In this document: positions 12,047-25,166 of the stretch, one piece after another
Numbering within the stretch: the first letter of the stretch is position 1
Layout of the letters: every line of letters begins with the position of its first letter
Source of the DNA: Cheiracanthium punctorium
Lineage: Eukaryota > Arthropoda > Arachnida > Araneae > Cheiracanthiidae
Length of the DNA stretch: 64,000 nucleotides
Assembly (NCBI GenBank): GCA_038373885.1
Contig: JAWZYV010013271.1
Coordinates: 248,001 to 312,000, forward strand
Direction: 5' to 3'
Notes under the pieces: generated by a model
Seen by the model: the letters and a program-made list of their open reading frames with translations, nothing else
Database searches by the model: none
Told to the model about the DNA's origin: nothing
Made by a program: the position numbers and the translations under genes

Positions 12047-12711
12047 CATTCATCTATATAAATAAAACAGAGTGTAAACTGTCCGTTAGTTAGTTAGTTT
12101 GCTTATTTGTTTGTCTGCCTCTAGCGTAGCTCGCAGACCTGTGATCGTAGACCTACCAAATTTTGTATGGAAATTCTCCAGGGCGGATCCCGATATACCT
12201 CGAAGCGATTTTTCGAATTTCGAGTTATTTTAGTAGATATCGATAAAAAAAACATGCCGCAAAAGGCAAATTTTTGTTCTCGCCATTACGAAATTCTAAT
12301 CCCGCAGTGGAAATAGTGAAGATTAAGCGTATCTAGGTTGCCATATTTGGCAAGTTTTTATTAAACGATTCAGACTCTTGAAGTAATTACGACTTTTTTT
12401 TTTTGTTTAGATTATTTGTAAGGTTATTTTTTAATTGAAATATCTTGTGCATGTGAAATCAGAGCAGGAATGAAATGTTTTATACTCAAAAGAAAAATAG
12501 GGTCTGGAAATTTTTCGAAACTAAAATGTGCAACTTTTTAATTTGGCGAAAAATAAAATGGTTGATGTTCGAGTTTGAGGAGATGCGATCCTAACGCTTG
12601 CGCAATTTATCGTCTGCTACTTCGATTATGAATACACCTGAATAAGTTTTTCAGAAAATTTCACTCCGTTCGAATTGTGCATTTTTCTGCGCAGCTTTTC
12701 CCCATCTATTT
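12047..12711 (+). repeat. Dispersed repeat family Z, copy 1
   Basis: Starts near TCTATATAAATAAAAC and is homologous over about 650 bp to 23083-23730, more weakly to 55450-55920. The 5' end follows an A and starts with TC, which is compatible with a Helitron-type end, but no matching 3' hairpin was found. No coding capacity. Confidence 0.6.
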
Positions 12712-12769
12712 CTAATGTATTACATCCAGAAAAAAGGATGTTAGAAATATCAATTTTAATTTTATTTAA

Positions 12770-12930
12770 TCACACTCATGAATAATGATATACTTTCCAA
12801 CTTAATGGAATAAGGAAAGAAAATGGGGAAGACCCATGGATTATAATACACTTTTAATATATAGCGCTTTAGTGCTTTTTTAAAATCTGAAAGTGTTTCA
12901 GATTTTCTAACTTTTTTTTTTCCTTTCCGT
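12770..12930 (+). repeat. Palindrome-bearing end of the 160-bp-unit repeat family
   Basis: Contains the perfect 11-bp-arm palindrome AAAATCTGAAA-GTG-TTTCAGATTTT at 12882-12906. It is preceded by the block around AATAATGATA that also flanks the 160-bp arrays at 27.1, 42.1 and 44 kb. Confidence 0.65.
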
Positions 12931-13019
12931 TTTTTGATAAAGGCCAATATATCCAGAAGCTTTTCAGAATTAATATAGGACGAAAATAATGAATACCTTT
13001 TTGTAGGTTTTATCATTAA

Positions 13020-14432
13020 ACCCCATCTTATTTTTGTAACCAGGCGTGACCCGACACGGTAAGCATCGCATCGGGGCTCCGGCTTCGAAGGGGTGTCATT
13101 TCGAACTTAAAAACTAAGTACAGCATAAAAGGAGGCGTCTTTTTTATGTTAGCAGGGGTCTCTACACTTACGCTAGGACCGCTCCTGTTTGTAACCATCT
13201 TAATTTTAAATTCCATTCAGAATCTAAGAGATTTCAGTGCCAAGGAAGCCAGTGTGAAACAGGATTCTCTCCGAACAAGATTTATTAGGATGGCGAACCA
13301 ACTGGTCGCCGGAGGCGGCTAGTATATAATAAAATATTCAACAATTGTGGACATTTCTTCCGTCCAGAACTTCTTTAAGTCCAAATACGATTAAGGGAAA
13401 AAATAAAACACGAGACATTTCTCAAAATCTGTACCTATTTAAAAGATTTGGACGTGCTACAGGACAAACGATTTGCTATGTAGAAATTTTCTCTTTCCAG
13501 TAAGTTAAGCAAGAAACAAAAGAAGTATTCTGTATCCCCCCCCCAGGGGCGGATCCAGAGAAACCATCTGGGGGGGGGGCTCCGTATTTCATTAGGATGA
13601 TACATTGATTTCCCAATACTTTTTCTCCCAATGTATAATTAGACATGGTATATAACAACTAAATAAGTATGCTATCTGCTGCAAGAACCGTTGAAAGAAA
13701 ACTCAGAAGGGGGGGGGGGGGCAAAGCTATCGTGCGCCCTATACCGACCAAGTTAAGGCCGATGTAGATTAAGGCCGATGAGTATTTGTACCCATACGTC
13801 TGAGTGGTGTGGACAACTTATGAGAGCAGTTGAAAGAATGAAAGCTGTACAAATCGCGGAGGATTGGATTGTGCGTCTGTACTTGATCATCACTTAAGGC
13901 CGATGCTGATTGCCGCTGCGTCTAACGTGACTGCAGTGGGTAAGAGGGCATTCTCGTCGCCAATTTTACGTCTTTTTAATGGCAATTCGGGGTTTACCGA
14001 TAAAAGATTCCTGCACTAAACCACAAACTCCGTCCCCTGTAAAATGGAGAGAGCAACGGAAGATTTCCCCCCCGTATCAGTGTGCCGTCGTCCATTCAAA
14101 TACGGCTAAAGTGACCACCTTGGTAAAGAGATCGTCTGTCTGTAGTGACAACTTTAATACAATTCCGCTTTACAACCATCACACTTTACCACCTTTGTAA
14201 GGTGTCCGTCTTTATAAGGTGACCAGTTTTGTTCTTCCCAAGGGTAGTCCCATTAGACAGGTTCCACTGTACAAATAAAACTGGGAACTGTGCTCCAGCT
14301 ACTGTGGCGATAGCGAGTCAATAAAATTTGCCCCTCCTTCTGTTTAAAAATAAAAGCTCTATCATTTTTGTAACTAGAGAAATTATGTTTAGTCCACAAG
14401 GATTCAATAAGTATTGGTGTAAATATTCTTGG

Positions 14433-14477
<45 letters not shown>

Positions 14478-14930
14478 ACAAATCAAAAGCCCATGAAAAT
14501 CCCATATTTCTAGAACTACGCAGTTTAAGTCAGTTGGAACAAAGAAATCCGCTTTCAAAAACAGCAATTACTACACGGTCCCTTGCAATTCCTTTATAAT
14601 TTTGCAGACGGTCCCGGGAGCCAGCCGCAAAGGCGTTTATAAGTCATAACAGACCTTGGAAAACAGCTGCCCAGTTTCTGGGATCGGCCAATAATTGCTA
14701 CGCATTTTGATCATGTGACACGACCTCAAAAGTTGTTAAAAGGGGATGCAACATCCCAGAAGCGGAACTTTCACGTGACGCAGCTGCCAAACAAAGATGT
14801 ATGGAATCACCAAATAAAATGATGTAATCGGACTTCGACTCATTCCTTTCATCCATCGGTAGCCGTAAGGCGTGTCCAAGGATTTTCATGGAGCGCTCCC
14901 GGCGTTTGCGGGCCAGCGAAGACCGGCCAC
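13020..14930. other. No gene recognised; single-ended MITE remnants
   Basis: Single transposon termini only. CAGGGGCGGATCCAGAG at 13546 resembles hAT MITE ends. GGTTCCACTGTA near 14260 is a pogo/Tigger-like end in reverse. An (AT)n run occupies 14439-14470. I could not pair the ends. Confidence 0.4.
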
Positions 14931-14952
14931 TTCAACAGCCTCGACCCATCCA

Positions 14953-15027
<75 letters not shown>

Positions 15028-15890
15028 TGTGTATGTGAGTGAACACGATAGCTCCTGAACGGGGCATGCGATTGAGCTCAAATTGGGTATATATGTTATA
15101 AACCACCGTCGCAAGACCGGTATTGATTTTGGTGTGTATAGGACTTATAGTTTTTCTACAGGGCTACGACAAAAATTTCTTTTACATTATGGCCAATAGG
15201 GAGAAATTCTTGAAAATGCGCTAGCGTTTAAACGGTACTTCCGATTGAGCTCAAAAAGTGTATATATGTTATAAATCACCGTCGCAAGACCTGTATTGAT
15301 TTTGGTGTGTATAGGACTTATAGTTTTTCTACAGGGCTACGACAAAGATTTCTTTTACATTATGGCCTATGGGGGGGAAATTCTAGAAAGTGCGCTAGCG
15401 TTTAAAAGGTACATTCGATTGAGCTCAAATTGGGTATACATGTTATAAACCACCATCGCATGACCGGTATTGATTTTGGTGTGTATAGGACTTATAGTTT
15501 TTCTACAGGGCTACGACAAAGATTTCTTTTACATTATGGCCTATGGGGGGAAATTCTAGAAAGTGCGCTAGCGTTTAAAAGGTACATTCGATTGAGCTCA
15601 AATTGGGTATTATGTTATAAACCACCATCGTAAGTAAGACCGGTAATTGATTTTGGTGTGTATAGGACTTATAGTTTTTCTACAGGGCTACGACAAAGAT
15701 TTCTTTTACATTATGGCCTATGGGGAGAAATTCTTGAAAGTGCGCTAGCGTTTAAACGGTACATTCCATTGAGCTTAAATTTGGTATATATATTTGAATT
15801 ATTCATCGATTAAAATTTATTTAAATGCTTGGTAATGATCTTAATCGTAAGTGTTCGGAAAGTCGAGTGGAGTCACTCCAGATTTTTAAA
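14953..15890 (+). mobile_element. DINE-1/HINE-like element with (TG)n core and about 174-bp tandem units
   Basis: A (TG)n run (14953-15038) is followed by GTGAACACGATAGCTCCTGA and about four tandem units; GGGCTACGAC recurs at 15161, 15334, 15508 and 15685 (periods 173, 174, 177). It ends with GTGTTCGGAAAGT then GGAGTCACTCC (a short palindrome) near 15854-15887. Related copies at 25.17-25.79, 45.87-46.33 and 52.33-52.69 kb show ACTTTCCGAACA as a subterminal inverted repeat. Subterminal inverted repeats, microsatellite core and a 3' stem-loop are the layout of Helentron-associated elements; the class is inferred. Confidence 0.6.
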
Positions 15891-17309
15891 TTTCAGTTCA
15901 TGTGAAAATTTACAATTTTTTTAAACTTCCCTAGCCCATAGTGTATTTCTAGCTCTAGGGGGGATGCTCGAGCCCCCAGAGCCCCCCCCCCGTGGATCCG
16001 CCACTGCCCCCACCCCCCACCCCCTTTCGAAAAATGCTGTTATTTACTGTAAATATTTTCAAGCAAAACTACGTTTTTACGTAGCTATTTCTTTCCACAT
16101 TCCAGTCTATTTTTACTATTTCATATGTCCCCTTTGCGTTTCTGCGGATATTCTATGAAAATTTTTTTGCAATTCGTTTTAGAAGGGATTCAGTTGGATT
16201 TCATCTCCATTTATAACAGTTTTTAACAAAGTTAAGGGAACGGGGGAAAAAAAAGAACACAAGTTGAATTTTTAAAAACAGACAGTTCTAACGTTTATTA
16301 TTTGTGCTTTCAGAAACGCCATCTAAAGTATTGTTATTCAAGGTATTGCACTTTTAGGTCCTTTTTTCCATGAACATCATTTTCCCCCGTATATCTGTCA
16401 ACTTTCTCATGAATTCTTAGAAGGATGTTATAAATATAATTTCGCGTGTTTTTCTTTGATAATAATATTTAGGGCAAAGATTTATCCTAGTTAAATTAAA
16501 TAAAGCGAGTTAAATTCCAAAAAATTGCATTTTATCACGCAACATTTTTTTTTTCAATCTGTTAAATATACATACACTTTAATACGAAGCAATACTTTTA
16601 TACTCGTTTTCAAACTGTTTAAAAATATCGCCTTTTAAAATTGATATAGGATGCTAGTAGAGTATTTTGAAAAATTTTTGTTTTTCTGTTTACTTTTTAA
16701 CAAAGAATGCATTTTTAATCCACAAATAATTTCTGAGATTTAAATTTTATAAAAGCATTTTTAAAAGGCATCTTATTTATCTTTGCATATAGAGCGCTCA
16801 AAATTAAAAATTGATAAAAAATCAGTAACGTTCCTTGCCCCTTTGAGTGACTGTAATGACCCATTGAGTGACTGTAGTACATAGCAATTGAGGAGGGGGA
16901 CTCACACCAGGTGAATTTTATTAAAAAACGCAAGTGCAGAAGGGATGTTAAGGAACCTGACTTTATTGGACGTGGAACAGTAAATTATTTTCAAATTAAT
17001 TATAGCATAACAATGGGAACTCCCACTGTTTAGTGAGAGGAAGGGTTACGATTGATGAAGACTGAATAAAATTTCGGTCGAAACGATCGTATCTTGTTAT
17101 AAGTATCATTTTGTGCGTGTTTTTTTACACAAATGTTTTATTTATTTTATTTTTGTCAGTTGGTTTGTTCAGGTGGAGTTTTGCAATCGAATTTTAATTG
17201 TTTTCCCGATTAGCTAGAGCGTTGATTCTAGTATGGCTAATTTTCTGCAAAAAAAAAAAAAATATATATATATATATATATATGATTTGAAAGATTCAAA
17301 TACGTGGTA
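15891..17309. other. No gene recognised
   Basis: AT-rich sequence. A single reverse hAT-like terminus (GTGGATCCGCCACTG) lies at about 15991-16007 with no partner found. Confidence 0.4.
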
Positions 17310-17481
17310 CAGTGGCGTAACCAAGGGGGGGATAGGGGGTCACACCCCCCATGAGGATTTTTTCGCCATACAAAATGGATATTCTTCGCTCCTTTATCAC
17401 ACACGTATGTGTGTGATAAGGGATATGTGAGTTGCAGTAGTCGTAACCCCCCCCAATTAAAAATTTCTGGCTACGCCACTG
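17310..17481. mobile_element. hAT MITE, CAGTGGCGTA ends, 172 bp
   Basis: Begins CAGTGGCGTAACCAAGG and ends CTGGCTACGCCACTG. The flanking 8-mers ACGTGGTA (17302-17309) and ACGTGATA (17482-17489) match at 7 of 8 positions, a slightly mutated hAT target duplication. Same family as 31540-31710. Confidence 0.85.
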
Positions 17482-17579
17482 ACGTGATATATAGAAATTT
17501 CTTTTATCTTGTAATTATTTCATTCTAAACCACTAATTTAAATTATATTAAAATCGCATATACCAAGTACTCGTCACCT

Positions 17580-17890
17580 TTGTAGTGAACTGTAGCCTCT
17601 GCCATTTTCTCGACAAATATAGAAGATATCGCGAAGCTAGGTTCAGTTATGGGGACTTTTTTTGGTGCGAAACATGGCGATAAATCATCAAAAGGTACAA
17701 ACCTTGGCAACTTTCAACATTTTTGTTCTCCTGCACCCTGCGCTATCCGGCAATCCTATTGAAAAATGCAGAAAACGTGTCGGCGCATATCGGTCCACAA
17801 AAATATGCCTACGAAATAATGTGCGCGAAAAATGCCCCCAAAAATATGTCGACAGGAAATACCGAAGAGAACGAAAAAACACTCCAGTGC
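17580..17890 (+). repeat. Fragment of the 160-bp-unit family, unique flank
   Basis: Shares blocks such as GCGACTTTCAACATTTT-like and GGCGATAAATCATCAAAA with 28.2-28.4, 44.97-45.24 and 60.13-60.34 kb, in the same order. The adjacent 160-bp units are missing here. Confidence 0.5.
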
Positions 17891-18261
17891 TAAAAATTCC
17901 ACGCTAGTTTCCTCCGCCCCTCTTCTTTGACCTTGGAGTTTGATGTAAGAGATCTTTATAATCGTAATTGCTGAATGCTTTTATAGGATCCGCCTCATAT
18001 CACCTGGGATCATAGCTTCCAGTTTCTCTGGGCGTAATGGTAGCCACACCCGCGTAGAGAACACAGGGGGGTTATTTATTCATACAATCCACTCGCAATG
18101 TGGGTCTGGAAAAAAAAAAATCCTTAAAGGAAATATGAACAAGAAAGATGAAATATTCCAAACGCATCGAATGCGAGGCGCTTTCCAACACACCGGAATT
18201 TTCTTTTGCTCCAAATTCGGCGATGTAACGCGGTTAAACCTGGCGAGATTTTTTTTGGAGA

Positions 18262-19673
18262 CTAGGGGCCAAGGTCCCTAGACTCGATACGCTCGCTTTT
18301 CGCATGAGGCATTCGGTGCCTAATAAGGCTTATTCGTAAAAAAGACATAATTTCAACAGACAAATCCAAAGATTGGATCAGATGGAATGTTACTGAGCGA
18401 CACGTTGCTTGGTTCTGTCATGTTCATTGGTACATAAAAATTTAAACTTCACATTACAGTAGACCACTCCCCCATATCACGGTAGATATTTTGTTATTAG
18501 GAATCCGTGTTCTACGGGTCCTGAGCTATACTCCACCTGGAGTGCGGACTCCGCGTAGAATCGCTTGCAAAATTATTTGCACTCCTCAGAAACACAATGA
18601 TATTTAATGTTGCCATTCAAAAGTTATATTAATTAGGAGTTAAAGCGTAATAAAATCAGAACATCTGTTTGAGTTGTATTTTAAATTATGTAAAACCAAT
18701 TGAACACCTTGCCACCCACGGCGATTTTTCATTATTTGGCGACTTGCGTATATGTATAATTAATAATGATCTCTTAAGAAAACAGTACTTTACGTGCTTT
18801 CTTTGATAAAATCTACGGAACAGGTAGGACAGCTTGCCACCAATGGCGATTTTTCATTATTTGGCGAGTTACACATGCTCACGACCTATGATTACTGCTC
18901 ATGCAAGGTTCCCGGAAAACCGTTATCCATATTTTCATATACATTATCCTTTGCGGATTGGCGTATTGAGCACCACGAATTATATCATCTCGCCGTGCTG
19001 GCAAATAGGCGTAGTTAACGCCACCAAATATGTCTACTAGTAGGAAATACTCCAGCTGGACCGAACCGCCTTTAAAATAATTTGCACTTTAATTATTTTT
19101 CATTTTCAAGATACTGGTTTGCAGCATTCTGTTACTCGAAGCTTATTCACTCTACTTGGAAAGATACAATTTTGCCAAATCATTCCTAATGACAAGATGC
19201 CGCTTTTAAAATCAGTTACAATTAGTTATTCTGTTTTGGAAAAACGAATAGTCGCAAATTCTAAACTCCTGTTGTCTAAGCGCACTTACTATTTGAAAAT
19301 TCTCAACTTTGTGTAACACACTTTGAGATTTATTTCATGCCTTTTAATTTGGCGTAAAATGGGCGTAATTCTAACTCATGTTTGTCAATTTCACGCGATT
19401 CTAGATACTTGGAAACGCTTTGTTGCAAAGGAATGAATGATTTTATGCCAAATCTGGCAACCATTCTGTTTATTTTTTTCAGTTTTTATTAATATCTTCT
19501 AAAATAATTCGATTTTCGAAATTTAAGTCAGTTTAGCAGGTTCCTCGGAATTTTTCGAATCTGTGGGCACCTTAGTCGAAATTCAAATCCCCACGGTTTA
19601 GGAGAAGATAGGCGAACAAGCTTTTGACAGCGGCGACGACAGTGGCCCTTACTTTTTTTTTAGAATAGAGAGA
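18262..19673 (-). mobile_element. Helitron-like non-autonomous element, copy I
   Basis: Read on the minus strand it starts TCTCTCTATTCTA, preceded by A, and ends in a hairpin ending CTAG, followed by T. This is the 5'-TC ... CTRR-3' structure inserted between A and T that defines Helitrons. The terminal hairpin is CTAGGGacc/GGGGCCtag-like around 18262-18283. There is no Rep/helicase coding capacity. Copies II-IV share the whole length. Confidence 0.8.
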
Positions 19674-22170
19674 TAACCTCAGAAAAGCTGTACAGTAATG
19701 AATCGACTTACGCGAACCCGGAGTTATACGATTTTCAAATCTCGTCGATTTGTCTTTTGTATGCACGGCAGGTTAGATATTATGAACCATGTATATAAAA
19801 ATAACTTCGGCTCATGATTTTAATAATATAATTTGTTACATGTATTATAAACGGGGTGTCCAGCGCTAACGGTGCCCATTGACTATTTCCTATACCGTTA
19901 CTCAGAGACACATAGTTCCAGTTGCAAAAATGCTTTGCATTGCATAATCTATTAAATCAGGAACAATCAAAGTCAATAAATCGATTCTTATAAAAATTAC
20001 GTAGGAGGTACGCCATCCTGAGACGGGAGGGTACACTTTTCCCGAAGCCTCTACCGTTTAAATTGCGTTTCCCTTGTTATCGTTCCTGGTATACTATCAT
20101 CACTCTACAATACACACAAACTAGTAACAAAATTAAATTGCTTTAAAATTAGTACAGCACGAGGGATATATATAAAACACGCAAAGGAAAGGATAAGAAA
20201 GAAACTGGAAAAAAGAAAGAAAACAGAGAAGAGTAAAAGACAGAAAAATAATAAGTAAACAGAGGAAAGGCTGTACGGTATGTCCATAACCTCACCCTAT
20301 TTAGATGGGGCCCAAGGGCACTAACTCTGGGGCCCCTTTTACTATCACGAGCATTTTTGACCGCTGTTGAGTTTCGCAATGAAGAGATTTTTTAAGATTT
20401 CCTAAATTGAATTTTAAATTTACTTACGTATTTTTGAGCAAGCTAAATTTAAAAATTATTTTTATTTTAATATTTGTAACCCATTTTTGTATAATTAGCT
20501 CATATGGGCGCTAAGTCCCCGTGACACACGTGTCCAGGGATGGCTGTTATATCACACTCATGTTCGTATTTTTAAAATTTAATTTTAAGAAACGATAAAA
20601 CTATAATATAATACTACTTATATTCTCCTTTATAAAAAAAATATGTTTATATTTTTGATTATTTGTGCTTACTATCTTTTCGTTTCCGTTAAGACGTTTT
20701 CTACTTAAAATGTTTGATCAAATCTGGAAAAAGTCCTTATAACACACATACTCACACGTGTGTGTGTGTGTTTGTGTTTGTGTATTGTATAAGTGGGTTC
20801 CACTGTATATATATATATATATATTGTTACATGTCTATCTAGATAATAATTTAATGGGGGAAAAACCTCCATGTATATATTTGCATATGATAATAACAGA
20901 ATGATTTTTTTTAAAGAAACCATTCATTTATTAATTTGATCAGAGTATTCGTTGCTTATAAATAAAAACCAATGGAATTCAATCATCTTGCTGAAGAACT
21001 TTTTTCAGATTATTCTATTCTTCTTTTAATTAGCCCCCCCCCCCCCAACTGATCACTCATGTCTACATAGATATTCGGTTTCATAGTTCTGATAATTTTT
21101 TTTTTTTTTTTTTTTGTAAATATTCAGATAGCTGAAAAATGAGGTTTGAATTAAGTGAGTTCTAATGTCTAATTCATATTTAGGCATAATCCAATATTAT
21201 GAATAAATTATTCAAGTATGCTATCATATTTTTTCATGGAAAGAATTTCGAACTTATTTAGAATGTAGTTATAATTATTGCATTTTTTTCAAATAGTTGA
21301 TGCAATTATGCTTACTTTAATATTTTATGCTCTAATTGTGTACTTAAAAACTGATTTTTTGTTTACTTTTATAATATGGGTTACATTTCATCAAAATGGA
21401 TAAATATGTGTGTAATTAAATCTTATGGATATTTCATATTTTCCCCTTAAATAAATTAATATTTATAAATACAATTTTTCACCAGTTATTAAAAATGCTT
21501 CTTCCACCATAAGCCAAGCTATGCGAACATAAATGAATGATCGACTGGAGTGATTTCGCTAATCCAACGCTGGGTCTCAGCGGAGCATTCAAAGATCCAT
21601 GTTGAGAAACAACCCTGGTTACAAGTCTTCTCTATTGTCTCTTCTTTTTGATGATGCGAAGGAACAGGTTAAACACGGGTTCCCGATTAAATATGAAACC
21701 CATATATCATACGCTAAAACGAGAGGGGGGGGTGGGGAAGCAGGCCTCACTGTAATTATCCCGTCCCCAATTGAAACTTTTATGAATTCACTATACAGCA
21801 CATTGGGGCCCCTTAATTAGATTAAAATTTTATTTGCGTGACATGTCCTGAGTTCTGCATCTTTTCTAACAAAATTCAAAGATATATAATATTTCAAAAG
21901 CAAATGAAACTACCATGAACCATACATATTGCATTTACGCAGTTCAAGAAATAAATAAACAGAAACAAATATTTTTTCGGCATCATCTCACATTCTACAT
22001 ACGTATTAAATCTGAATTTCTATCACTTCAAATGCACATATGAGATAATATGCTAACTATTAAATGTACTAATATGATAATATGTATAACTAATTGTTAT
22101 TATTAATATTAATTTTCAATAAAATAGTATTAATGTTACTAAAAATAGGGTAACAAAATCGCAGTCCTTA
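19674..22170. other. No gene recognised; AT-rich with microsatellites
   Basis: A single pogo/Tigger-like end (ACAGTAATGAATCGACTTAC) abuts copy I near 19692. Microsatellites near 20756-20825, a C-run near 21034 and T-runs near 21098 are present. Nothing coding was recognised. Confidence 0.4.
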
Positions 22171-22175
22171 ATTTT

Positions 22176-22330
22176 GTGAGACTCGCGAGACAGGCAATTT
22201 CTCTGCGAGACGCTAGACGAGACAGAGGTTTACCCCTGCGAGACAAGACAGAGGTTTACCCCTGCGAGACGAGACGAGACAGCCCTGTTTCTTCTCTCGC
22301 ATCCATCCCTATCCGGGACCGTATAAAAAT
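22176..22330. mobile_element. Partial hAT MITE with GAGACGAGAC subterminal motifs
   Basis: Reiterated CGAGAC/GCGAGACGAGAC motifs and a right end reading CATCCATCCCTA match the complete element at 29169-29343. The left end is not clear. Confidence 0.6.
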
Positions 22331-22499
22331 TTCAATTTCGCAATTTTCATTGGAATTGATTTATTGACTTCAATTGTTCGTGATATAATAGATTATGCAA
22401 TTTAAAGCATTTTTGCAACTGCAAGTATCTGTCTCTGACTAACGGTTTAGGAAAAAGCCTTTGTGCACCTCTACTGGACTCCCTGTGTATTACCTAAGA

Positions 22500-22750
22500 T
22501 TTTATGAAACATTTTTAGCACTAGAGTGCTATTTAGTTCTCTCCGGGCTTTTCTGTCGACATATTTTTGTGGACCGATTTGCGTCTACATGTTTTCACTG
22601 CATTTGTAAAGAGGGTTGCCAGATAGTGCGGGGGGGAGGGGGAATAAAATCTTGAAAGCCGCCAAGCTTAACGCCAAAAAATTAGTCCCCCAAGCTGAAC
22701 CAAGTTTGGCGATATCTTCCATTTTTGGCGAGAGACTAACAAATCCTACT
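22500..22750 (-). repeat. Distal end of the 160-bp-unit family
   Basis: The palindromic block TAGCACTAGAGTGCTA (about 22517-22532), a TTTCTGTCGACATATTTTTG-like block and the GGCGATATCTTCC block match, in reverse, the flanks at 28.2-28.4 kb and 45.1-45.24 kb. Confidence 0.55.
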
Positions 22751-22755
22751 TTTTA

Positions 22756-24887
22756 TCTCTATTCTAAAAAAAAAGTAAAGGCCGCTGGCGCTGTCAAAGC
22801 TTGTCAGCTTATCTCCTCCTAATCCGTGGGGATTTGAGTTTCGACTAAGGTGCCCACAGATTCGAAAAATTCCGAGGAACCTGCTAAGCTGAGATAAATT
22901 TCGAAAATCGAATTATTTTAGAAGATATTAATAAAAAACTGAAAAAATAAACAGAATGGTTGCCAGATTTGGCATAAAATCATTCATTCCTTTGAAACAA
23001 AGCGTTTCCAAGTATCTAGAATCGCGTGAAATTTACAAACATGAGTTAGAATTACGCCCATTTTACGCCAAAATAAAAACTATCTTTCTTCTATATTAAT
23101 AAAACAATGTGTAAACTGTTAGTTAGTTTGTTTGAATGTGTCTCGCGGTGATCGTAGACCTACCAAAACGGAAAATTTTCCATGACAGTTCCCGACACAC
23201 CTCGAAGCGATTTTTTCAAAATTCGAATTATTTTAGGAGATATCGATAAAAAACGTATCGCAAAAGGCTAATTTTTGCTTTCCGCCATTTCGTAATTGTA
23301 ACCCCACAGTGGAAAAAAACCCGACATTTAAGCTAATCTAGGTTGCCACATTCGGCAAGTTTATTAAATGATTCAGACTCTTGAAGTAAAAATAAAAGAA
23401 TAACGATTTTTTTTTTTTTTGTCTAGATTATTTTTAAGGCTGTTTTTAAATTAAAATATGGTGTGCATGGGAAATCAGAGCAGGAATGAAATGTTTTATA
23501 CTCAAAGCAAACATATTTAGAAATTTTCTGAGACTAAAATGTGCAACTTTTTAATTTGGCTAAAAATTAAATAGTTTTGTGCGATTTTGAGGAGATGAGT
23601 CTAATGCTTGGCGCAATTTATCGTAATTTATCGTCTGCTGAATACACATGAGAATAAGGTTTTAAAATTTTCATTCAGTTGGAATTGTGCATTTTTCTGT
23701 GCAGATTTTCTCCATCTATTAATGACTATGTCATTTTATCTCTCACCCCCTTTATTGAAAATTGTATGAAAAACGTGTCCCAAAAATGCGACATAAAAGT
23801 ATGCCACATAATTTTACATATATTTAAATACCATTCGTTCACAACAGCTTTAATCTATTGTTACAATATTTCGTAAGCTGTAGAATAGGCATCACCTGTT
23901 TTTTTTTCTATAAATAGGTTACAATAATATGAAATAAGTAACTCAAAATGTGTTACACAAAGTTGACAATTTTCAAATAGTAAGTTCGCTTAGACAACAG
24001 GAGTTTAGAATGAGCGATTATTCGTTTTTCCAAAACAGAATAACTAATATCTTGAAAATGAAAAATAATTAAAATGCAGATTATTTTAAAGCCGGTTCGG
24101 TCCAGCTGGATTATTTGCTACCAGTAGAAATATTTGGCGGCGTTAACTATGCCATTATAGCAGTTATAGTGCCCTTTGGATATTTGCTAGCGCGACGAGA
24201 TGGTATAATTCGTGGTGCTAAGTACGCCAATCTGCAAACGATTATATAAATGAAAATATGAATAACGGTTTTCTTGTAACCTTAAATGAAGAGTAATTAT
24301 AGGTTGTGAGCATGTGTAAATCGCCAAATAATGAAAAGTCGCCATTGGTGGCAAGCTATCCTATCTGCTCCGTATATTAACTTTACATGTACGCAAGTCG
24401 CCAAATAATGAAAAATCGCCATGGGTGGCAAATTTGCAAGGTGTCCAATAGGTTTTACATTATTAAAAATACAGCTGAAACAGATTTTCTGATTTTATTA
24501 TGCTTTAGCTCCTAATTAATATAACTTTTGAATGGTAATACTAAATATCATTGTGTTTCTCAGGAGTGCAAATAATTTTTCCAGTGATTATAAGCGGAGT
24601 CCGCACTCCAGGTGGAGTATAGCTCAGGACCCGTAGAACACGGATTCCTAATAACAAAATATCTACCGTGATATGGGGGAGTGGTCTACTGTAATGTGAA
24701 GTTTAAATTTTTATGTACCAATGAACATGACAGAACCAAGCAACGTGTAGCTCAGTAACATTCCATCGGATCCAATCTTCGGGTTTTGTCTGTTGAAATT
24801 ATGTCTTTTTTACGAATAAACCTTATTAGGGGCCGAATGCCTCATACGAAAAGCGAGCGTAGCGAGTCTGGGGGCCTTGGCCCCTAG
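22756..24887 (+). mobile_element. Helitron-like element, copy II, carrying a family-Z insertion
   Basis: Starts A|TCTCTATTCTAAAA and ends in the hairpin GGGGGCCTTGGCCCCTAG followed by T. It is colinear with copies I, III and IV except for 23083-23926, which is a separate repeat. Just upstream of the hairpin is the conserved AGCGAGCGTAGCGAGTC. Confidence 0.82.
23083..23926 (+). repeat. Family-Z repeat inserted into Helitron-like copy II
   Basis: Interrupts the otherwise colinear Helitron-like sequence between ACGCCAAAATAAAAAC and ATATGAAATAAGTAACTC. It is homologous to 12047-12711 for most of its length. The insertion is younger than the Helitron-like copy. Confidence 0.7.
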
Positions 24888-24889
24888 TA

Positions 24890-25160
24890 TTAAAAAAATA
24901 CAAAGAAGCATAGTTAGAATATGCCTGACGAAGGTTGCGAAAATGTTTTAGTAGGTGATTTTAATGTAGATTTCAATTCTGAATAGTGTTTCATGAAACA
25001 AGAAAGACAAATATGGCATACTCAGGGATTATGATACACATTAAAAACAGTGTTTATAAAAGGGAAGTGTTGTTAGTATACGCCTGGCAAACTTTGCCAA
25101 ACTGTTTTAGTAAGCGATTTTAATGTGCATTTCGATTCCAAAGCAGTGCTTTATGGAACA
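24890..25160 (+). repeat. 160-bp-unit repeat fragment
   Basis: Two units of the family seen at 0.3 kb, beginning near 24917 and 25076 (period about 159). Confidence 0.55.
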
Positions 25161-25166
25161 ACAAAA

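Noticed and set aside
14849..15106. Minus-strand frames with poly-TH runs
   Set aside because: Pure translation of the (TG)n microsatellite.
15161..15790. CRISPR-like array
   Set aside because: Units of about 174 bp are homologous throughout, with no short repeats separated by unique spacers, and the genome is eukaryotic.
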